Below, piece after piece: positions 1 through 12,374 of a stretch of 64,000 nt of DNA. This DNA is from Halichondria panicea (lineage: Eukaryota > Porifera > Demospongiae > Suberitida > Halichondriidae): contig NC_087379.1 in assembly GCF_963675165.1 (NCBI RefSeq), forward strand, positions 3,104,201 through 3,168,200, given 5' to 3'. The number at the start of each line of letters is the position of its first letter. Position 1 is the stretch's first letter. Made by a program: the position numbers and the translations under genes. The notes below the pieces were generated by a model. It worked only from the letters and a program-made list of their open reading frames with translations. It was not told the DNA's origin and did not search any database.

Positions 1-10
1 TTCTCTGCAG

Positions 11-1346
11 TCAGTGCATGGAGAATATGACAGTGCACTATCATAGCCGGGAATTTGCATGTAAGTCCAACAAGTATTGTACCTTTGGCTGGTTGTTTTA
101 CATTCTTAGTGAAATAGTTCCTGTCACCATAATCTTTCTTTTCATTATCTATTTTAACATTCCTTTCACTTCTGGGCTTGTAAATGGCTTTATATTTTAT
201 TGCCAAATGGTTGAAGTGATTCAAATAGTTTCCAGCGGCCTCATCTCTTTGTCAGAAACCGCTCAGATTATAAATAAAGTTCATACTTTCATATACTTGA
301 GCACCACCTTAAATTTTTTCGTTGTTGATGACCTTTCATTTTGCCTATGGGACAATGCAAGTGCAATGTCAATTGCGGCTTTCAGTAATGTTACTCTTCT
401 CTATGCACTCGTTCTTGTGGTACTTGTTACCCTTGTGTTCAGAAGCTGCTCCTTTAGGTGTACATGTAGACATAACTCTTCAGGGTACTTTCCACTTGTA
501 CCAAACCCGAAATTTCAAGGCAGCATCATTCACGGCTTAGCTGCATTCCTGATTCTTTGTTATGCACATTGTGGTCATTCCTCATTGCCGTTGCTCCTGT
601 CTGTGAGTGTATACAGCAAAGGACCAACTGCTTACCAGAAAATGGTGAATGTTCAACCAGATATTGAGTGGCTTAGTGGTCAGCATTTACCTTATGCAAT
701 ACTGTCTCTTCTACTGGTGTTCTTCATGCTTTTCTTACCTCCAATTCTTCTGGTTGTGTACCCACTGCATTACAAAGTCCTAGCTTTCTTAAGAATTGCC
801 GAATTTCGATGCGTCCAAATTGTATTTAGCCCTCTGGATAAATTGAAACCCTTCTTTGATTCATTTCAAAGCTGCTTCAAGGACAAATTTCGTTTTTTCT
901 CTGGACTCTATTTCATTTATAGACTTAGTATGATTGTGACTGTTTTTAACCACAGTGCCCAAGTAAGCTTTTTCTTTATCGAAGTTCAATTGGTGGTTAT
1001 GCTTACTCTTCACGCTTTATGCCAGCCATACAAAGAACATTTCCACAATGTGATTGACACTCTCTTATTTTGTAATCTTGCTGTCATCAATGCTATCACA
1101 TACTACAACGTCTCTGCTTCTATGGCAAACGTGACGGATCTAAACCTCTCGGCAACTACCTGGTTACAAACGATACTGATCATTTTGCCTTTACCATTTG
1201 TGTTGGTGTTTTTAGTTGCACAAACATCTTGTGTACGTGCTTGTTGCAGAAATTCAAGCTTAAAAAGTGTTTCTTCTGAGGAAGATGACTTGCCAGACAG
1301 AATGCAAGTCAACTATCACACACAGGACAATCAAAACAGTAGCTAG
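11..1346 (+). CDS. Last exon of a large multi-pass membrane protein (sponge/cnidarian-type C-terminal domain)
   Basis: The window opens with a polypyrimidine tract ending in CAG at 1-10, a good 3' splice site, so this is probably a terminal exon starting at 11 rather than a gene starting at the ATG at 18. It encodes about 445 aa and ends at TAG 1344-1346. The opening block (YCTFGWLFYILSE, then TSGLVNGFIFY) and the later block (FIYRLSMI, LHALCQPY) match a conserved polytopic domain I know from the C-termini of very large extracellular-repeat proteins of sponges and cnidarians, loosely like TRP or polycystin channels. About eight hydrophobic segments are visible (for example near residues 25-45, 125-142, 172-192, 222-248, 290-305, 320-335, 345-365 and 385-405 from the ATG). 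The tail is short, charged and Ser-rich (SVSSEEDD). The extracellular part would lie outside the window. Family placement is moderate; a specific channel function is not supported. Confidence 0.75.
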
Positions 1347-1701
1347 GTAACTGTGATTGTGACGCTCATACCTATATATAGCTATATACTCTCTGGTGTA
1401 GTCCATATCCATACTCTTGTTTGTTTCCCACCAATTTCATGGTATTATGCTAGTACATTGTGACATTAAGTTAAAATGTTTGCAATGCGTGTGTATTGAT
1501 TTTTTGAATTGGTTATTATTCTTACATCATTAATTTTGAGATCTACCATTCATACGAACTCAAGGCTTCTTTTCCAATTTGCATTCGTCGTCTCCCAGGT
1601 ATACAGAGGGAAAAGGTATCGTACTGATTAATGGACTGCCGTGACAAATAATTACTATACCTTACATAATTGACATGGTTTTATAGTCAGTAACACGGAT
1701 A
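1347..1701. other. 3' flank of the membrane-protein gene; no gene seen
   Basis: AT-rich sequence with no convincing ORF. It probably includes the 3' UTR of the upstream exon. I see no exact AATAAA close to the stop. Confidence 0.5.
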
Positions 1702-2128
1702 CCGTATAGCAGATAATTCAAACTATCCATATAAAAGAGAGTTGACTTGACACACTTTTGCGTTTTCGCATTTTTCACGGCTTCGCTACCTCAAAAATTA
1801 CCTGCTATACATGTATATACAATATCCTACCGTATAGTTCGCTGTAAAAATGTACACGTGATCATGCATCTGGATTCCCAATATATTGGTCAATTCAAAC
1901 TATCTATCGTATAGTGGGGATAATTTTCGTAGGGTAAAAATTCGTTATTTTCATGGGCAAGCTGACCTCAACGAACATTTTACCACGAAAACTTAGGCGT
2001 GGTTTACCAGAACGCATGCAATGCAGTGCGCCTATTAGTATAATAATCATACTCATGAAACTAGGTCCATAGGTTAATTAAACGAATTTTATCCTACAAA
2101 AATTACCTGCTATATATCATGTATACGG
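1702..2128. mobile_element. MITE-like element(s) of the CCGTATAG family
   Basis: The left end reads TA then CCGTATAGCAGATAATT; the right end reads AATTACCTGCTATA and closes with TATACGG then TA. The ends are therefore inverted and flanked by TA. An inner CCGTATAG motif near 1833 suggests two adjacent or nested copies. The sequence is related to the elements at 2811-3003, 20993-21198 and 23044-24147. No transposase is encoded. Confidence 0.55.
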
Positions 2129-2810
2129 TAAATGAAATGGTTCTCAACAGACCATTGTCATAATTTGACATACATAAACAGCCGTGTATCAATTCTCAGG
2201 TTATGTATATAGTTAAAACCCAAACAAATAAACTATGTGCATGACATTAATTCACTACTTTAAAAATAATGTGCTTCAATTTTCTCATGGTGGATAGTAA
2301 TTAAGTTGCTAACATATTAAAGGTTCTATATAGACCTAGGATGAATAAGTGGCTTAATAAGTAGCTATTATTATAGTGAGCTCGAGGCAGTCAAACACAA
2401 AAGTAGCAATTAATGGCTGTTCAGATGAGAATTCATTGGGATCACACAATTCAATGCATGGCTAGCAGACCTGAAGGAGAATGAAGCGAGGCTAAACCAC
2501 CAACTTGACTTGAGTGGAAAACTACCACCAAAAAATTAACTTTTGCGCAAAATGTACATGTGAATGACGTTGCAACGGATTGGATCGAGTTATGCTCTTG
2601 CTGGATTTCTTGTTTCGATTTTCCCTGGCCAATCCTAGCAAGCAACTTTAATTTTTATATTGCAAATGTTTTTCTAGTCAGATACATGGTATCTATGGAA
2701 CTACATGCATAGGGTAGATAGGAGTTACATTACCCTCTTCTCTTTATAAGCCGGTTATATAATTATTCTGAGCACATGATTAGTGAGCATTTATATGAAG
2801 TATAGTTATA

Positions 2811-3003
2811 CCGTGGGGCAAAATATTTGTGGTTTTCGTGGTTGGAGGTCTGACCACGAATATTTTACCCACGAATGAAGCGACCTTGCCTACCTTTACC
2901 TACAATCCAAGTAGCAACCACGAAAATATTATCCACGAAATGTCTCAATAATTATTGCTGAACCACGAATATTTTGTCCCCCCGAAAATTACCCGCTATA
3001 GGG
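2811..3003. mobile_element. MITE, CCGTATAG family, TA-flanked
   Basis: Starts TA/CCGTGGGGCAAAATATT and ends AATTACCCGCTATAGGG/TA. Internally it has several copies of the CACGAA / TTCGTGG motif in both orientations. It closely resembles 20993-21198, whose insertion is proved by an empty paralogous site, and it abuts the left edge of the duplicated RasGEF segment. Confidence 0.7.
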
Positions 3004-3035
3004 TAACCCAACCCTGGCTAAATATGCACTCAAAC

Positions 3036-6000
3036 AGTACAATTAAATTGAAATTGAACAGATAATTATATTCCATAGGATAGGACACACAGGTGAGGGC
3101 TTGCATATTCACACAAAGTTTGAACAAGATACAAAAACATAGAAATGATGCAGTGAATTGAGTGAGTGGTGCATATCTCACAACTTGCACACAGTGGATT
3201 AGGTTACAATAGAGAAATAGATGATAAATTAATGTTGCCAAAGAAGGCTGCCTGTGATCTCATTTGCTAACAGTTACTGGGTGGGCAGAGTCTCTTTCAT
3301 CACTTTCCCTTGTCCCTGTAGAGTTGAGGAATAAATACAATTTGACTACTAAATTGACATTAGTAGTTAGTGAGTGTAAGCGAGCTAAGTATCTGTATAC
3401 CTAGTATAGTCCTGTGCATAAACTAATATATACATCGGCTTAGGCGACAAATATTGATCAAGACAGAATTAACATAGCACGCACACACACACACACACAC
3501 ACCTTGGCTCCCTCTGTAAGGAGACATCGTAGAGAACGTCAGTGTCTAAGAAGTGGAATCGTGTCAAATTCTCGTGGAGGGCAGGAACCTCCTCAAAGTT
3601 GTACGGTCAGTCCTGCAGTGGGACAATCACAATGGGTAACATGAGTAATGATACCACCTGTTTTTAAGTAGGTAATGTGTGTGCGTGCACTCAGCAAGGG
3701 CAAAACGTAATATACAGCAAGCCAAAATAATTGACTACCTAACTATAAGGTAGTGGGCACACATGCAGTTCTAGGAATAAACACAGTACGTGTTGTTACA
3801 CACAATACAATCATGCAGTCAAGGAAGGAGCATGCACTATAATTATGCCAAGCATGTTCCAACTATATATGTTAAGTGAAGTTGGTAATGGACATGCCAT
3901 ATATACAACAGCTGCATGGTTTATGTGCCCTACAGCTATTTGTAAGAGCGTGGAAACACATGAAAATGTGCATTAGAAGATGCTTAGCTAACACAAATAC
4001 ACCCACAACTCAAATGATGGGGCACTTGGAGAGTGGGAGTCACAATAAATACAGTCAGTCCTCACCTGTCTTAGTACCAGGTCTCTGATTTGATTGTAGA
4101 TGAGCCTACACTTTGAGAAGTTTATCAATCCGTCATCGTGGAAATTAACATTGCCATTGTCCACAAAAGTCAGATCAGACATGTACAGACCACTGTAGAG
4201 AAAAGAAATTAAATTGAGATTGTACTTTTTATTATCAAAAGTAGTGTGATCTTTACCCAAACAATGTATCGGCCTTAGTAACTGTTACCATAGCTACAAA
4301 ACACTCACAGGTATGGAATGCAAGGATTGCTGGATCTTTCAGCTCATTTCTGAGCAGTTTGAAGTTATTCTCGAGTCTGGCCAGAGTCTGCAGTACCTCT
4401 AGTCTCTTAGTGGTGGCTTTGTCGAGCTTGGAGAAGCTCCTCTTGAGTCTGGAGATGGAAGGATGGGCCAGTCCATTCAGCAATGACATCAGAGTACAGA
4501 GATTGTGCATCCCTTGCAAGTGCTATACACGGGAAATAATTGTGTATTGATCTGACACAAGCGATGAGACTCGACAAATAATACATTGCATGCACCTAAT
4601 CATATATGTAAAATAATGCACTAATCAAAGGAAAGTTCTTTTTACAATAGTTGGTGACTTACAGATAATATTTGGACGAAGTCTGATATTCTCTTTGCTC
4701 TTTCATGGACATCCTGCAATGGAACAAAAACAAGATTGTGATTTCAACAGTACATGTACCTATGACACTAATTGGTAAAATAGCACAGTCTTTAGAATTT
4801 AGTTGGCTGTGTTTATAACTATAGGTACTTACCTTTTGTGAGAGTATGGTGGTGGCCACCCACAGAGTGAGGTTGTTGATTCTGTCTACTAGTCGCAGGA
4901 TATTGGCTGCACGATGCTTGTACTTGGCCTTCTGCCATGCCTGCACAAACAGAACACAACGATGTTAATTACAGGAGACTCTGATCATGGTAAAAGGGGA
5001 TCGCCATTACTGCACTCTAGGTGGGGCCATTCTTAGAATATTGTGCATGCTTACAACATAATTATATATGGTTGGCAACTAAGTGGCCTTTCATCCCGTC
5101 TAGAGCAGTGTCTCATCTCTAGACCCTACATCTACGTACATCGTAAATCCTTGTCTACAGTTAGTACCACAATGATGTTATAACATGATAAAATTCATGC
5201 ACTTAAAGTCCATTCTATAGCTAATTTATGCAAGGAACAACCATGAACCTTCTACAAAACAATGAAACTAACCATATTGAAGGAGTAAACTATAGGGCAA
5301 ATATTGCATAACAAGTAATGCTGAAAGTAAACACAGTGTGCGCTACATAATCACAATAATTATAGAGTGAATGTATTGTCCTACCTGGTTTAATAGTTCA
5401 CATGGTTTGATCTTGGCAAAGAGAGTGAAGTCAATAATGGTCATTTGTCGGGCCACTTCCTCTGGGTCAAAGTCAAAGATTGTGAGTAAACCTGTCGAAT
5501 TAGCGGATGGGAACTGTATGTGTGTGTGTGTGTGGGGGTGGGTGGGTAAGTGTTTGAAGAGTCACAAGTTTGGACGAAATAGTGCCCTGTATCTACAGGA
5601 CCTGTACATAGAATGCATACATGTACACCTGTTACCTTTACAAATAAAAAATTGTTACCTTTACTGGGGGTGGTGGGTCACGGAACATTTTCAAGTTCTT
5701 CTTCTGAATCACTCCCTAAAGAATCAGTGAAGCACCATTAATACATGAAGAACATTGAGAGTTCAACTACGTACCAGCTACATGTAATAATTGTGCATGT
5801 AACATGTGCCGAACAGTGTGTGAGCTCACCTTGATGACCATGATGTTGGTTCTGAGTGGTTTACACAGTCGAGGGTGGTCCAGTATCAACACAGTACTGA
5901 CAAACTGGAGCAGGGAATCTTGCAGCGGGACATTGTCTGCATCGAGACAAACAATCATTGTTATGTCTTGGTGTAGTGATGGCACAGACGTTTGCTGATG

Positions 6001-7640
6001 TAAGACCATAACTATTTTGGCTCAAATGCAACAGTACATGTATTTGGACAAGCACATGTTCCCAACAGAACAACATTCCCTCAATTGTCAGGTTATGGTG
6101 TGTACAGCTTACAATATTGATCAGTACTGACATTGAGCCCGAGCACATGTAAACAAGCTTGTACGTAGTTTTTAGCAATAATTAATTCATTGTTCAATAT
6201 TATGTCATAGGAATGCTCTTGGCTATTGTTTCAAGAGAACCAACCATCACAGTAATAGCAAGCTCACCTTTGAAGTCGACACTAAGCTTCACCCACAGTT
6301 TGAGAGCGTTGATGACACGAGCCTGAATGGTTTGCTTCATGACGGCAAAGCCTTGAGAAGACATGCCCTCTGGCCTCACCACGTTGTAGCGTTCTAACAG
6401 CTTGCGTAGGAGGCAGTCAGGGGTGGCAAACGACTGATGCGTGTACAGGAAGGTCTTCACAAACTTATCCATTGAGGGGTGACCCCTATAATGGCTTAAG
6501 CTAAAACATCTTATCAACTTGGCTATATAAATTGGTTAACTTACTTACATACTGTTTTCACTCAAGGGGAAAGAATTTGGGTATATATTCCTAACCAAGC
6601 ATTCCCTCAGAAGTACACGTAACACTCTCAAACCAGGTACCCAATAGACAACATAATCGATAAATCCATTCACACGAGCATAATAGAATCATCACCAGAC
6701 AAGCAATAAAATCATGGATTACAAATTCCCTACCGTGATCTTTCTCTGAGGTGACTCGTTCAAGGTAGCTAGCTGAGATTGTAGTGAAAGTTATTTTCCG
6801 AGTCTGGGCCCTCGTCCCACACATTGGTGTCATCTTGTATGGCGGAGGGGGTTGTGTGTATAGTTACGTGGACATAATTATATCATGCACCACAGTCGTA
6901 GTCCTGAGTGGATGTCTGAATCTAGCTGCAATAGAATGTTTCACAGGCAAAGTACAGTATTCACTACAGTGTGCATCCTGTCTAGAGTTTCAGAATAGAA
7001 TACTACAATAGGTGAGTGGTTGTACTTAAATGGATTGGAACATTTCTAGTGCTGATATCATTGTATAGGTGAATGAATAAGCTACAACATTATAAATAAT
7101 TACCCAAAAGTTGTTGCAGTGGGAAATCATTTTGGGTGATCGTAAAAAAATGTGTGTAACATCAATTATCTCTGAACGAAAGTATTTCTAGACAAATTTT
7201 TCTTATCATAAGTTAGACAATTTATTCAAGCTTACTCCGTGTAGACGTAAGATTTGCTTCAAATCTCTCCCTAACCGAAATGGCACTTTATGGCGGACGG
7301 ACTATGTGTAGATATATTTAGCAATTAACATCGAACCTTTCATAAGATATTTACATTTAAGTACAACTACTCACACATTTGTGGTATTCTACTCTCTAGA
7401 CTGGATACACCGTAAGAGAAAGAAATATTTATCTTAGAGTATCCTAAGAAGTTTTCTAGATACTAGACAAACACACCCCTCAATTGAGCATGTGTAGATC
7501 GAGTCTTTTCGTTGCATCAAAAATTCGGGAAAGAGAACATGTACAATTATGTATAATTATTATAGTTACCAGAGACTGAATCTCTTCTGTCAAGAGAAGT
7601 CACTACATGTATCAACATACAACAATACATTAACAATTCC
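3036..7640 (-). pseudogene. Truncated, frameshifted duplicate of the RasGEF 3' half
   Basis: This stretch matches 24440-28830 closely, including introns, so it is a DNA-level segmental copy and not a retrocopy. It carries counterparts of the REM and CDC25 exons only; there is no start codon and no N-terminal region. Lesions seen directly: the exon matching 24894-25003 begins GAC TGA where the source has GAC CGA, giving a stop at 3607-3609; a 2-base deletion near 4338 shifts the frame just before the NPCIPYL motif; a deletion near 6462 removes the acceptor and first codons of the main REM exon; an internal deletion of about 45 bases breaks the preceding REM exon near 6763. Some sites are better preserved than in the source, for example donor AAAAG/GTAAGT near 4833 against AAAGG/GTCAGT, and ILS instead of ISS near 4672. 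It is very unlikely to make an active exchange factor. Confidence 0.9.
6955..7425. mobile_element. Foldback insertion inside the RasGEF pseudogene
   Basis: The sequence around 6960-7035 (containing TGAGTGGTTGTACTTAAATG) recurs inverted at about 7355-7425 (CATTTAAGTACAACTACTCA), giving arms of about 65-70 bases with mismatches around a spacer of about 320 bases. The stretch is absent from the matching intron of the source gene, so it looks like an insertion after duplication. Exact ends are not resolved. Confidence 0.55.
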
Positions 7641-8035
7641 TAATAATTTATCCGCATATTAAGTATCTAATCAACACTGCACTTGGTTTTTGTCTGAGTG
7701 CATGCTGTAAGAACCAGAACTTAGCAATGTGTGGGTGTGTTGAATTTTTGGTTAGTGTACTCGTTATTATAAATTCAAATTCATTATAAAATATATTATT
7801 ATTGAAGCTGCATGTACATGTATGCAAAGTATAATGTGTTCGCATGGTAAATAATAATTACAAAGAGTTGCTATAGGGTAAATAATTATAGTGAGGCAGT
7901 CAAACACAGAAGGTAACAATAGCTGTTCAGGATGAGATCTTGAGGTTATGTGGATTACACATTTCAAACATAACAGACCTGGAGCGGATCACGTTGGGAG
8001 GTTGTGTATTTTTCATCGTCCATGGTTTTTCCCCG
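7641..8035. other. 3' flank of the caspase-like gene
   Basis: AT-rich, no supported ORF. Bases about 7888-7985 (GAGGCAGTCAAACACA, then AGCTGTTCAG) resemble about 2388-2475, so this is a short diverged direct repeat outside the main RasGEF duplication. Confidence 0.5.
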
Positions 8036-9427
8036 TTACGCCATGGTTTTTTTTAGATCCCATTGATCGTGTCCAGCTTCTTCTACGTGTGTTTGGCATC
8101 GCTTCAAAATTCCCTCAAGAGTCCTTTGGTCTTTTTCTTCTATTTTCTTACCTACCTCGTCATATTTATATTTATATCCTTTTCCTGCTTCGTATGAATT
8201 GATTGCCGTTACTACTTTGAGGTCGATATTGAAATGGACATGAAGGTGAACCATTCTGCGATTGATTTCTACAAGAAAAAAAGCCATTGGTTTTCCACTT
8301 GCCATATGATGTTTCAGCTTATAGCTGTGAATTTTTCCCTCGCCATTCGAAAATTCATTTATAAAATCTTTATGTGCACCTCGTTCCAAAGTGTAATTGA
8401 AGTAATGCAGGGACTGACCATGGGGGATAAACTTGAGCACTCCTACTCCATTACCACCGTTGTGATCGCTATCGTACAATGTGGGAGTTTGTTTACAGTT
8501 TAGTGTCTCATCGCTAAATTGTTGATCGCCTTGTACATTCTGCATGGCACACCAATATGGGATGAAGCATTGACCATATGAACCCTCATCAGCTGCACAC
8601 GACGTCTGAACAACGAGCCTTGTGTAATTTAATTTGCCGTACTTTAATAAATCTGCTTCAATCCGCTCAGTCCACATTCCAGAATAGCAGGAATCAACCA
8701 GCAAAACCAATGTCAAATGAATTTTTCCATTGACCTCATTTAACTCCCTTTTTCGTAGTTGTTCAACTATCCATTCAGGGGTCAGGAATCCTGATGAAAA
8801 CACGACTACATCACCTTTCTTAGCATCTTTACACACCTTTTTCGCTGTGTAACCTTTACCCAGCCCGTCTTTGTCATTGCAGAAAATCAGAGGCCACTTC
8901 CAGCGACAGCTTTTCATTTTCGTACAGTCATCACACTTTTTGTTATCAAACTCAGGGGGGTATTTATTCAGTTCTTCGGCTTGCTGTTGAGAAAGCCCGT
9001 GGCCTATTATACATAAGATCCTAACTTCGTCTGCATTGCATCCACCTTGTAGGAAACCACTTAGGTTACGTAACTGGGTATTGTGACTCTCTTTGGTAAA
9101 ATTTGTATAGTGGGGTGAACATTCTAAGAAGCCGGTGAACATGTCATAATCCTGACGCATCATTGTCAAATCGATTGGAAACGTCTCTACTGCATGGTAA
9201 AACTTACCCGTTGCAGACTGCAGAAACTTTTCTTTCAGTTCGTCCCACTCTATGGCAAAAACATCATCAACATCTTTAAGCTCAGGTATAACTTCTATTA
9301 TCTTCTTCGCATAAACTTCACTATCATATTTTTTCGCATTGTTCCACAATGTTTTGATATACTGTAACATGTCGATAGACGTGACTCCACTATCCACACT
9401 GCATGGATACGCATAGCAGGATCTCAT
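8036..9427 (-). CDS. Caspase-like (peptidase C14 / metacaspase-type) protein
   Basis: Single open frame of 463 aa from the ATG at 9427. The caspase-fold dyad is visible: a hydrophobic strand followed by GHG (ILCIIGHG, His at about 143) and a second strand followed by DSCYSG (LVLLVDSCYSG, Cys at about 247). The DSCYSG form is typical of metacaspase and caspase-like C14 members rather than the QACRG of classical animal caspases. Between them lies a CxxC-containing stretch (CDDCTKMKSC, 165-174) and FSSGFLTPEWIVEQL. The N-terminal 130 aa show no CARD or death domain I recognise. The C-terminal third is Lys-rich. An acceptor-like CAG just 5' of 9447, preceded by pyrimidines, keeps the frame open, so upstream exons are possible. 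Protease activity is inferred only from the two motifs. Confidence 0.8.
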   Translation of the reverse strand: MRSCYAYPCSVDSGVTSIDMLQYIKTLWNNAKKYDSEVYAKKIIEVIPELKDVDDVFAIEWDELKEKFLQSATGKFYHAVETFPIDLTMMRQDYDMFTGFLECSPHYTNFTKESHNTQLRNLSGFLQGGCNADEVRILCIIGHGLSQQQAEELNKYPPEFDNKKCDDCTKMKSCRWKWPLIFCNDKDGLGKGYTAKKVCKDAKKGDVVVFSSGFLTPEWIVEQLRKRELNEVNGKIHLTLVLLVDSCYSGMWTERIEADLLKYGKLNYTRLVVQTSCAADEGSYGQCFIPYWCAMQNVQGDQQFSDETLNCKQTPTLYDSDHNGGNGVGVLKFIPHGQSLHYFNYTLERGAHKDFINEFSNGEGKIHSYKLKHHMASGKPMAFFLVEINRRMVHLHVHFNIDLKVVTAINSYEAGKGYKYKYDEVGKKIEEKDQRTLEGILKRCQTHVEEAGHDQWDLKKTMA

Positions 9428-9447
9428 ATAGCTGGGTGTTTTGAGCG

Positions 9448-10772
9448 CTGCATGATAAGAAATAATTTAAGTGTATGATAATTATTATAATACTTAACTT
9501 CTCCTACGTACATTAATTTTAAGTCCGATCAAGAGTTTACATTAAGGGTGGTCACTCATGAATATTTATGAGTTTAATTCTGTCACTTTTGTGGGTTCAA
9601 AGAAGTCTGCTGTACTTGAACTACTCCTGGCCCTTTTATGCTAGCATCTGTTTCCAACTCAAAATTTGGGTAACGCAAAATAGGTGAGAAATTAAAAGAT
9701 GTTTAAGCATACTAAAAGCGGTTTTATGCGCTTCAGACCAGTTGAACTGTGCTCACCCTTCCGTGTAAGTGCATGCAGCAGCTTCGTGAAACTCTTCAAA
9801 CTATGTAACTAAGTTGTCCTAAATGGCCTCAAGTACGAGATGAGAGTTGACGGTTGGTTAGCAGCAGAACTGCTCTTGGACTTTTTACACATACAGCAAA
9901 ACAATTCTCATGAATTACCAAAAGGAATGCTATGATAATTATTAATTATAACTAATGAAAGATTTTGAAATGTTTGAAGCGCTGAAATGAAACAATTACA
10001 TGGATCTGGCTTAGGTACGTCTTCAAAGCAAGCTGAGCTATTTCTCCAGACAAAGAAGCGATGCAAGTCAGCAATTCGGTACACATGATGGCAAGGCCTT
10101 GCTCAGAGGAGGTTGGACGCACGTCATACTTTGTAAAAAGACCAAGGCCTGTTTCCAGTCCTACTTTGCTAACACCTACAAGGCCTCAGAAGAAAAGAAT
10201 TCCTCTTCAAACATTAGCCTCTCAGGCTCAGCAGTGTTCAGACAGAGCAAAAGCTTGCTATTGACCAAGGTGCAAACAACCAGCAGCTGTGGCCACAAGT
10301 GTTGACAGGGGAATCCAGATAGCTACAGCCAGAATATTATGAAGAATTGCCGAGCTTCAATGCACCCATTGTAAAAGCTAAGGAACCCCTCCGAGCTCCA
10401 AGACGGGAACAACTCGCACTAAGCAATGGTTGTCAAATAGCAACTCTTCCTGTTAGAAATATATAGTCTAAGTGTTAGAGCCACCTTTCACAATATCGCC
10501 ATCAACCTACCACTCTTACCTAATCAATGTACACCGTCTCACATATCAAATGAACATTCATATGGACAGCAACAATTACAATACTACATACAATTAATAT
10601 AGTGATTAATGTTTGTTTATCATGTTATACTTTTACATCTTTTTGCTTTGAAATTTGTGTACAATGTCACTCCATCTTCCTCTTTTTATAATCTTTATTC
10701 CACAATACCAACCAGGAGATCGCCAGTGCAATAAAAATGTTGTCCAATCTAGTTTATGTCTTCGTGCATCGC
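9448..10772. other. Intergenic, no supported gene
   Basis: Only short ORFs without family signal. Bases 10089-10130 (AGAGGAGGTTGGACGCACGT) recur inverted at about 11545-11575, so the stretch from about 10085 to 11580 may be one decayed transposon carrying the HIRAN-like ORF. Confidence 0.4.
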
Positions 10773-11467
10773 TCAGTGGACACTCTCCAATATTTCTCTA
10801 ACGACGTATCCTATACGATTCCATTTTGAGCCAAGAAAAACTTGAACTGCTATGGCACGTGAGTCGTACCGATTCGATGCCTCGTGTAGCACTCTTACTT
10901 CAATGGGTATGCCTTTGCTGTGTAATCTATTCACTTCAGCCAGATGCGTTGGTACTGCTCCTCTTTTGCAGATCCAATACATTTAAACACAACGCCTTCT
11001 TGGTCATTGACATCATCAATACCTTGGTGATCGACATCATTAGCAGCAGCTGTACTATTTGTTGTAGACATTGATGGTGGTATATCTGGTGGTAGAAGAT
11101 TACAATTCCAAACAACAAACACTTTGTTGTCGAAAGTGTTGAAATTATCCAGCTCTAGTTCTACATTTGACCTCATAAATTCATCCATTGGAATATTCTT
11201 ACAGCCAGTGCACACTGATATCATAGTGTTTACCTTCACTAGCTCAGAAGTTTCTCAAATAAATCCATCATAGCTAATCGTGCTGTCGTCCTTTGCGTAC
11301 TTAACGTGGGTAAATTTAACTTCTAGGACTGGAAAACTAGGCACAGTATAGCCAATTACCTCTCCTCGGGTGTGTATAAACAGAAGAGTATGATCATCAA
11401 GGTCTTCTCCGCAACTTCGACAAAGATCAGGCTCTCCAACATTAGCTGCAACTGCCATGATGCCCAC
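10773..11467 (-). pseudogene. Decayed ORF with CxxC motifs and a HIRAN-like C-terminus
   Basis: Reading from 11467, one frame gives CRSCGEDLDDH, an in-frame TGA at 11255-11257, then CTGCKNIP and an acidic linker to about 10931. The recognisable C-terminal domain (GIPIEVRVLHEASNRYDSR, AIAVQ, IGYVVREI) is in a different frame, 10982-10773, overlapping by about 50 bases. The pattern EV.VL.E..N.YD..AIAV....IGYV.REI is what HIRAN domains look like; these bind DNA ends in Rad5/HLTF and also occur in transposon-linked animal proteins. One stop plus one frame change suggest a pseudogene, although a small intron near 10975 could explain the frame change. Inverted flanks hint that it belongs to a mobile element. 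Confidence 0.55.
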
Positions 11468-12374
11468 TCACGATCTCACGGGGATTGCTGTGTACATACG
11501 CGAGCAATCAGCAATTGAAGTTGTGTCACATGATATTATGACTCTGAACGACGCACGTCCAACCTCCTCTGGCCTTGCTTACTGTTTACTACTATAATTG
11601 TAAGGGTCTGCGTAACTATGAAGAATATCGCAATCTGAATCACACACAAGAAAGTTGATGAGAATGATCTTGTTATTTCGAAAACAAGTCAAACTAGAGC
11701 ACTGAAGGCTAACCCTCGGCTGTTTTACGTCTCACAACCATGCAGGTAATGATATGGTATGTACATGAACATGGAAGAGCCTACCTAAACTATACAAGAT
11801 TTGAACGCTATGACAAAGCTTTGAAAACGGTAGTGGTGCATAGTCAGACATACACTAAGACTATACAATCACAGCAGTCAGTAGAAAGAAGCCTAAAAAG
11901 TTATACAAATGAAAGCACCACAGGTGCTGATGCCTCGGTGGAGGTGCCAAAGCTACATAACATATAAAGCTACTAATAGCTAGCTTTTATACACACATCG
12001 ATTATAATTATCATGATGAACATTTACTGCATGCATAATCTAGAATCACAGGGAAACTCAAAAGAGTGGGTAATGATCGACGATGATTGTTGTTAAACAT
12101 GATCGATGCCAAAAGTTCAAGTCTAAAATTATGGCTGCAAGTCATCAGAGCCTTAACCCTTTCCCCGCCTACTATAGGCGGCATGGCTACTGCTAATTTT
12201 CAAAAAATGATTGTGCGGGCTGTGTTGGAGCTATGCACACGCTGTAGGTACCAGCACATGCGCATTGAGCTGCTCTTTCACGTGGTATTTTCATTGTACT
12301 GCCTCGAGGCACGCTTCATACAGTATTGTCGTAAGAAAAGTGACCAATTGATAATTGCTACAAGATCTTTGTAG

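Noticed and set aside
18..20. ATG at 18 as a true start codon
   Set aside because: A strong splice acceptor ends at base 10 and the conserved domain begins at once, so the exon is internal to a larger gene.
12087..12374. 95-aa open frame on the plus strand before the duplicated exons
   Set aside because: It ends at the splice acceptor region, is only partly present in copy B and shows no domain or codon bias.
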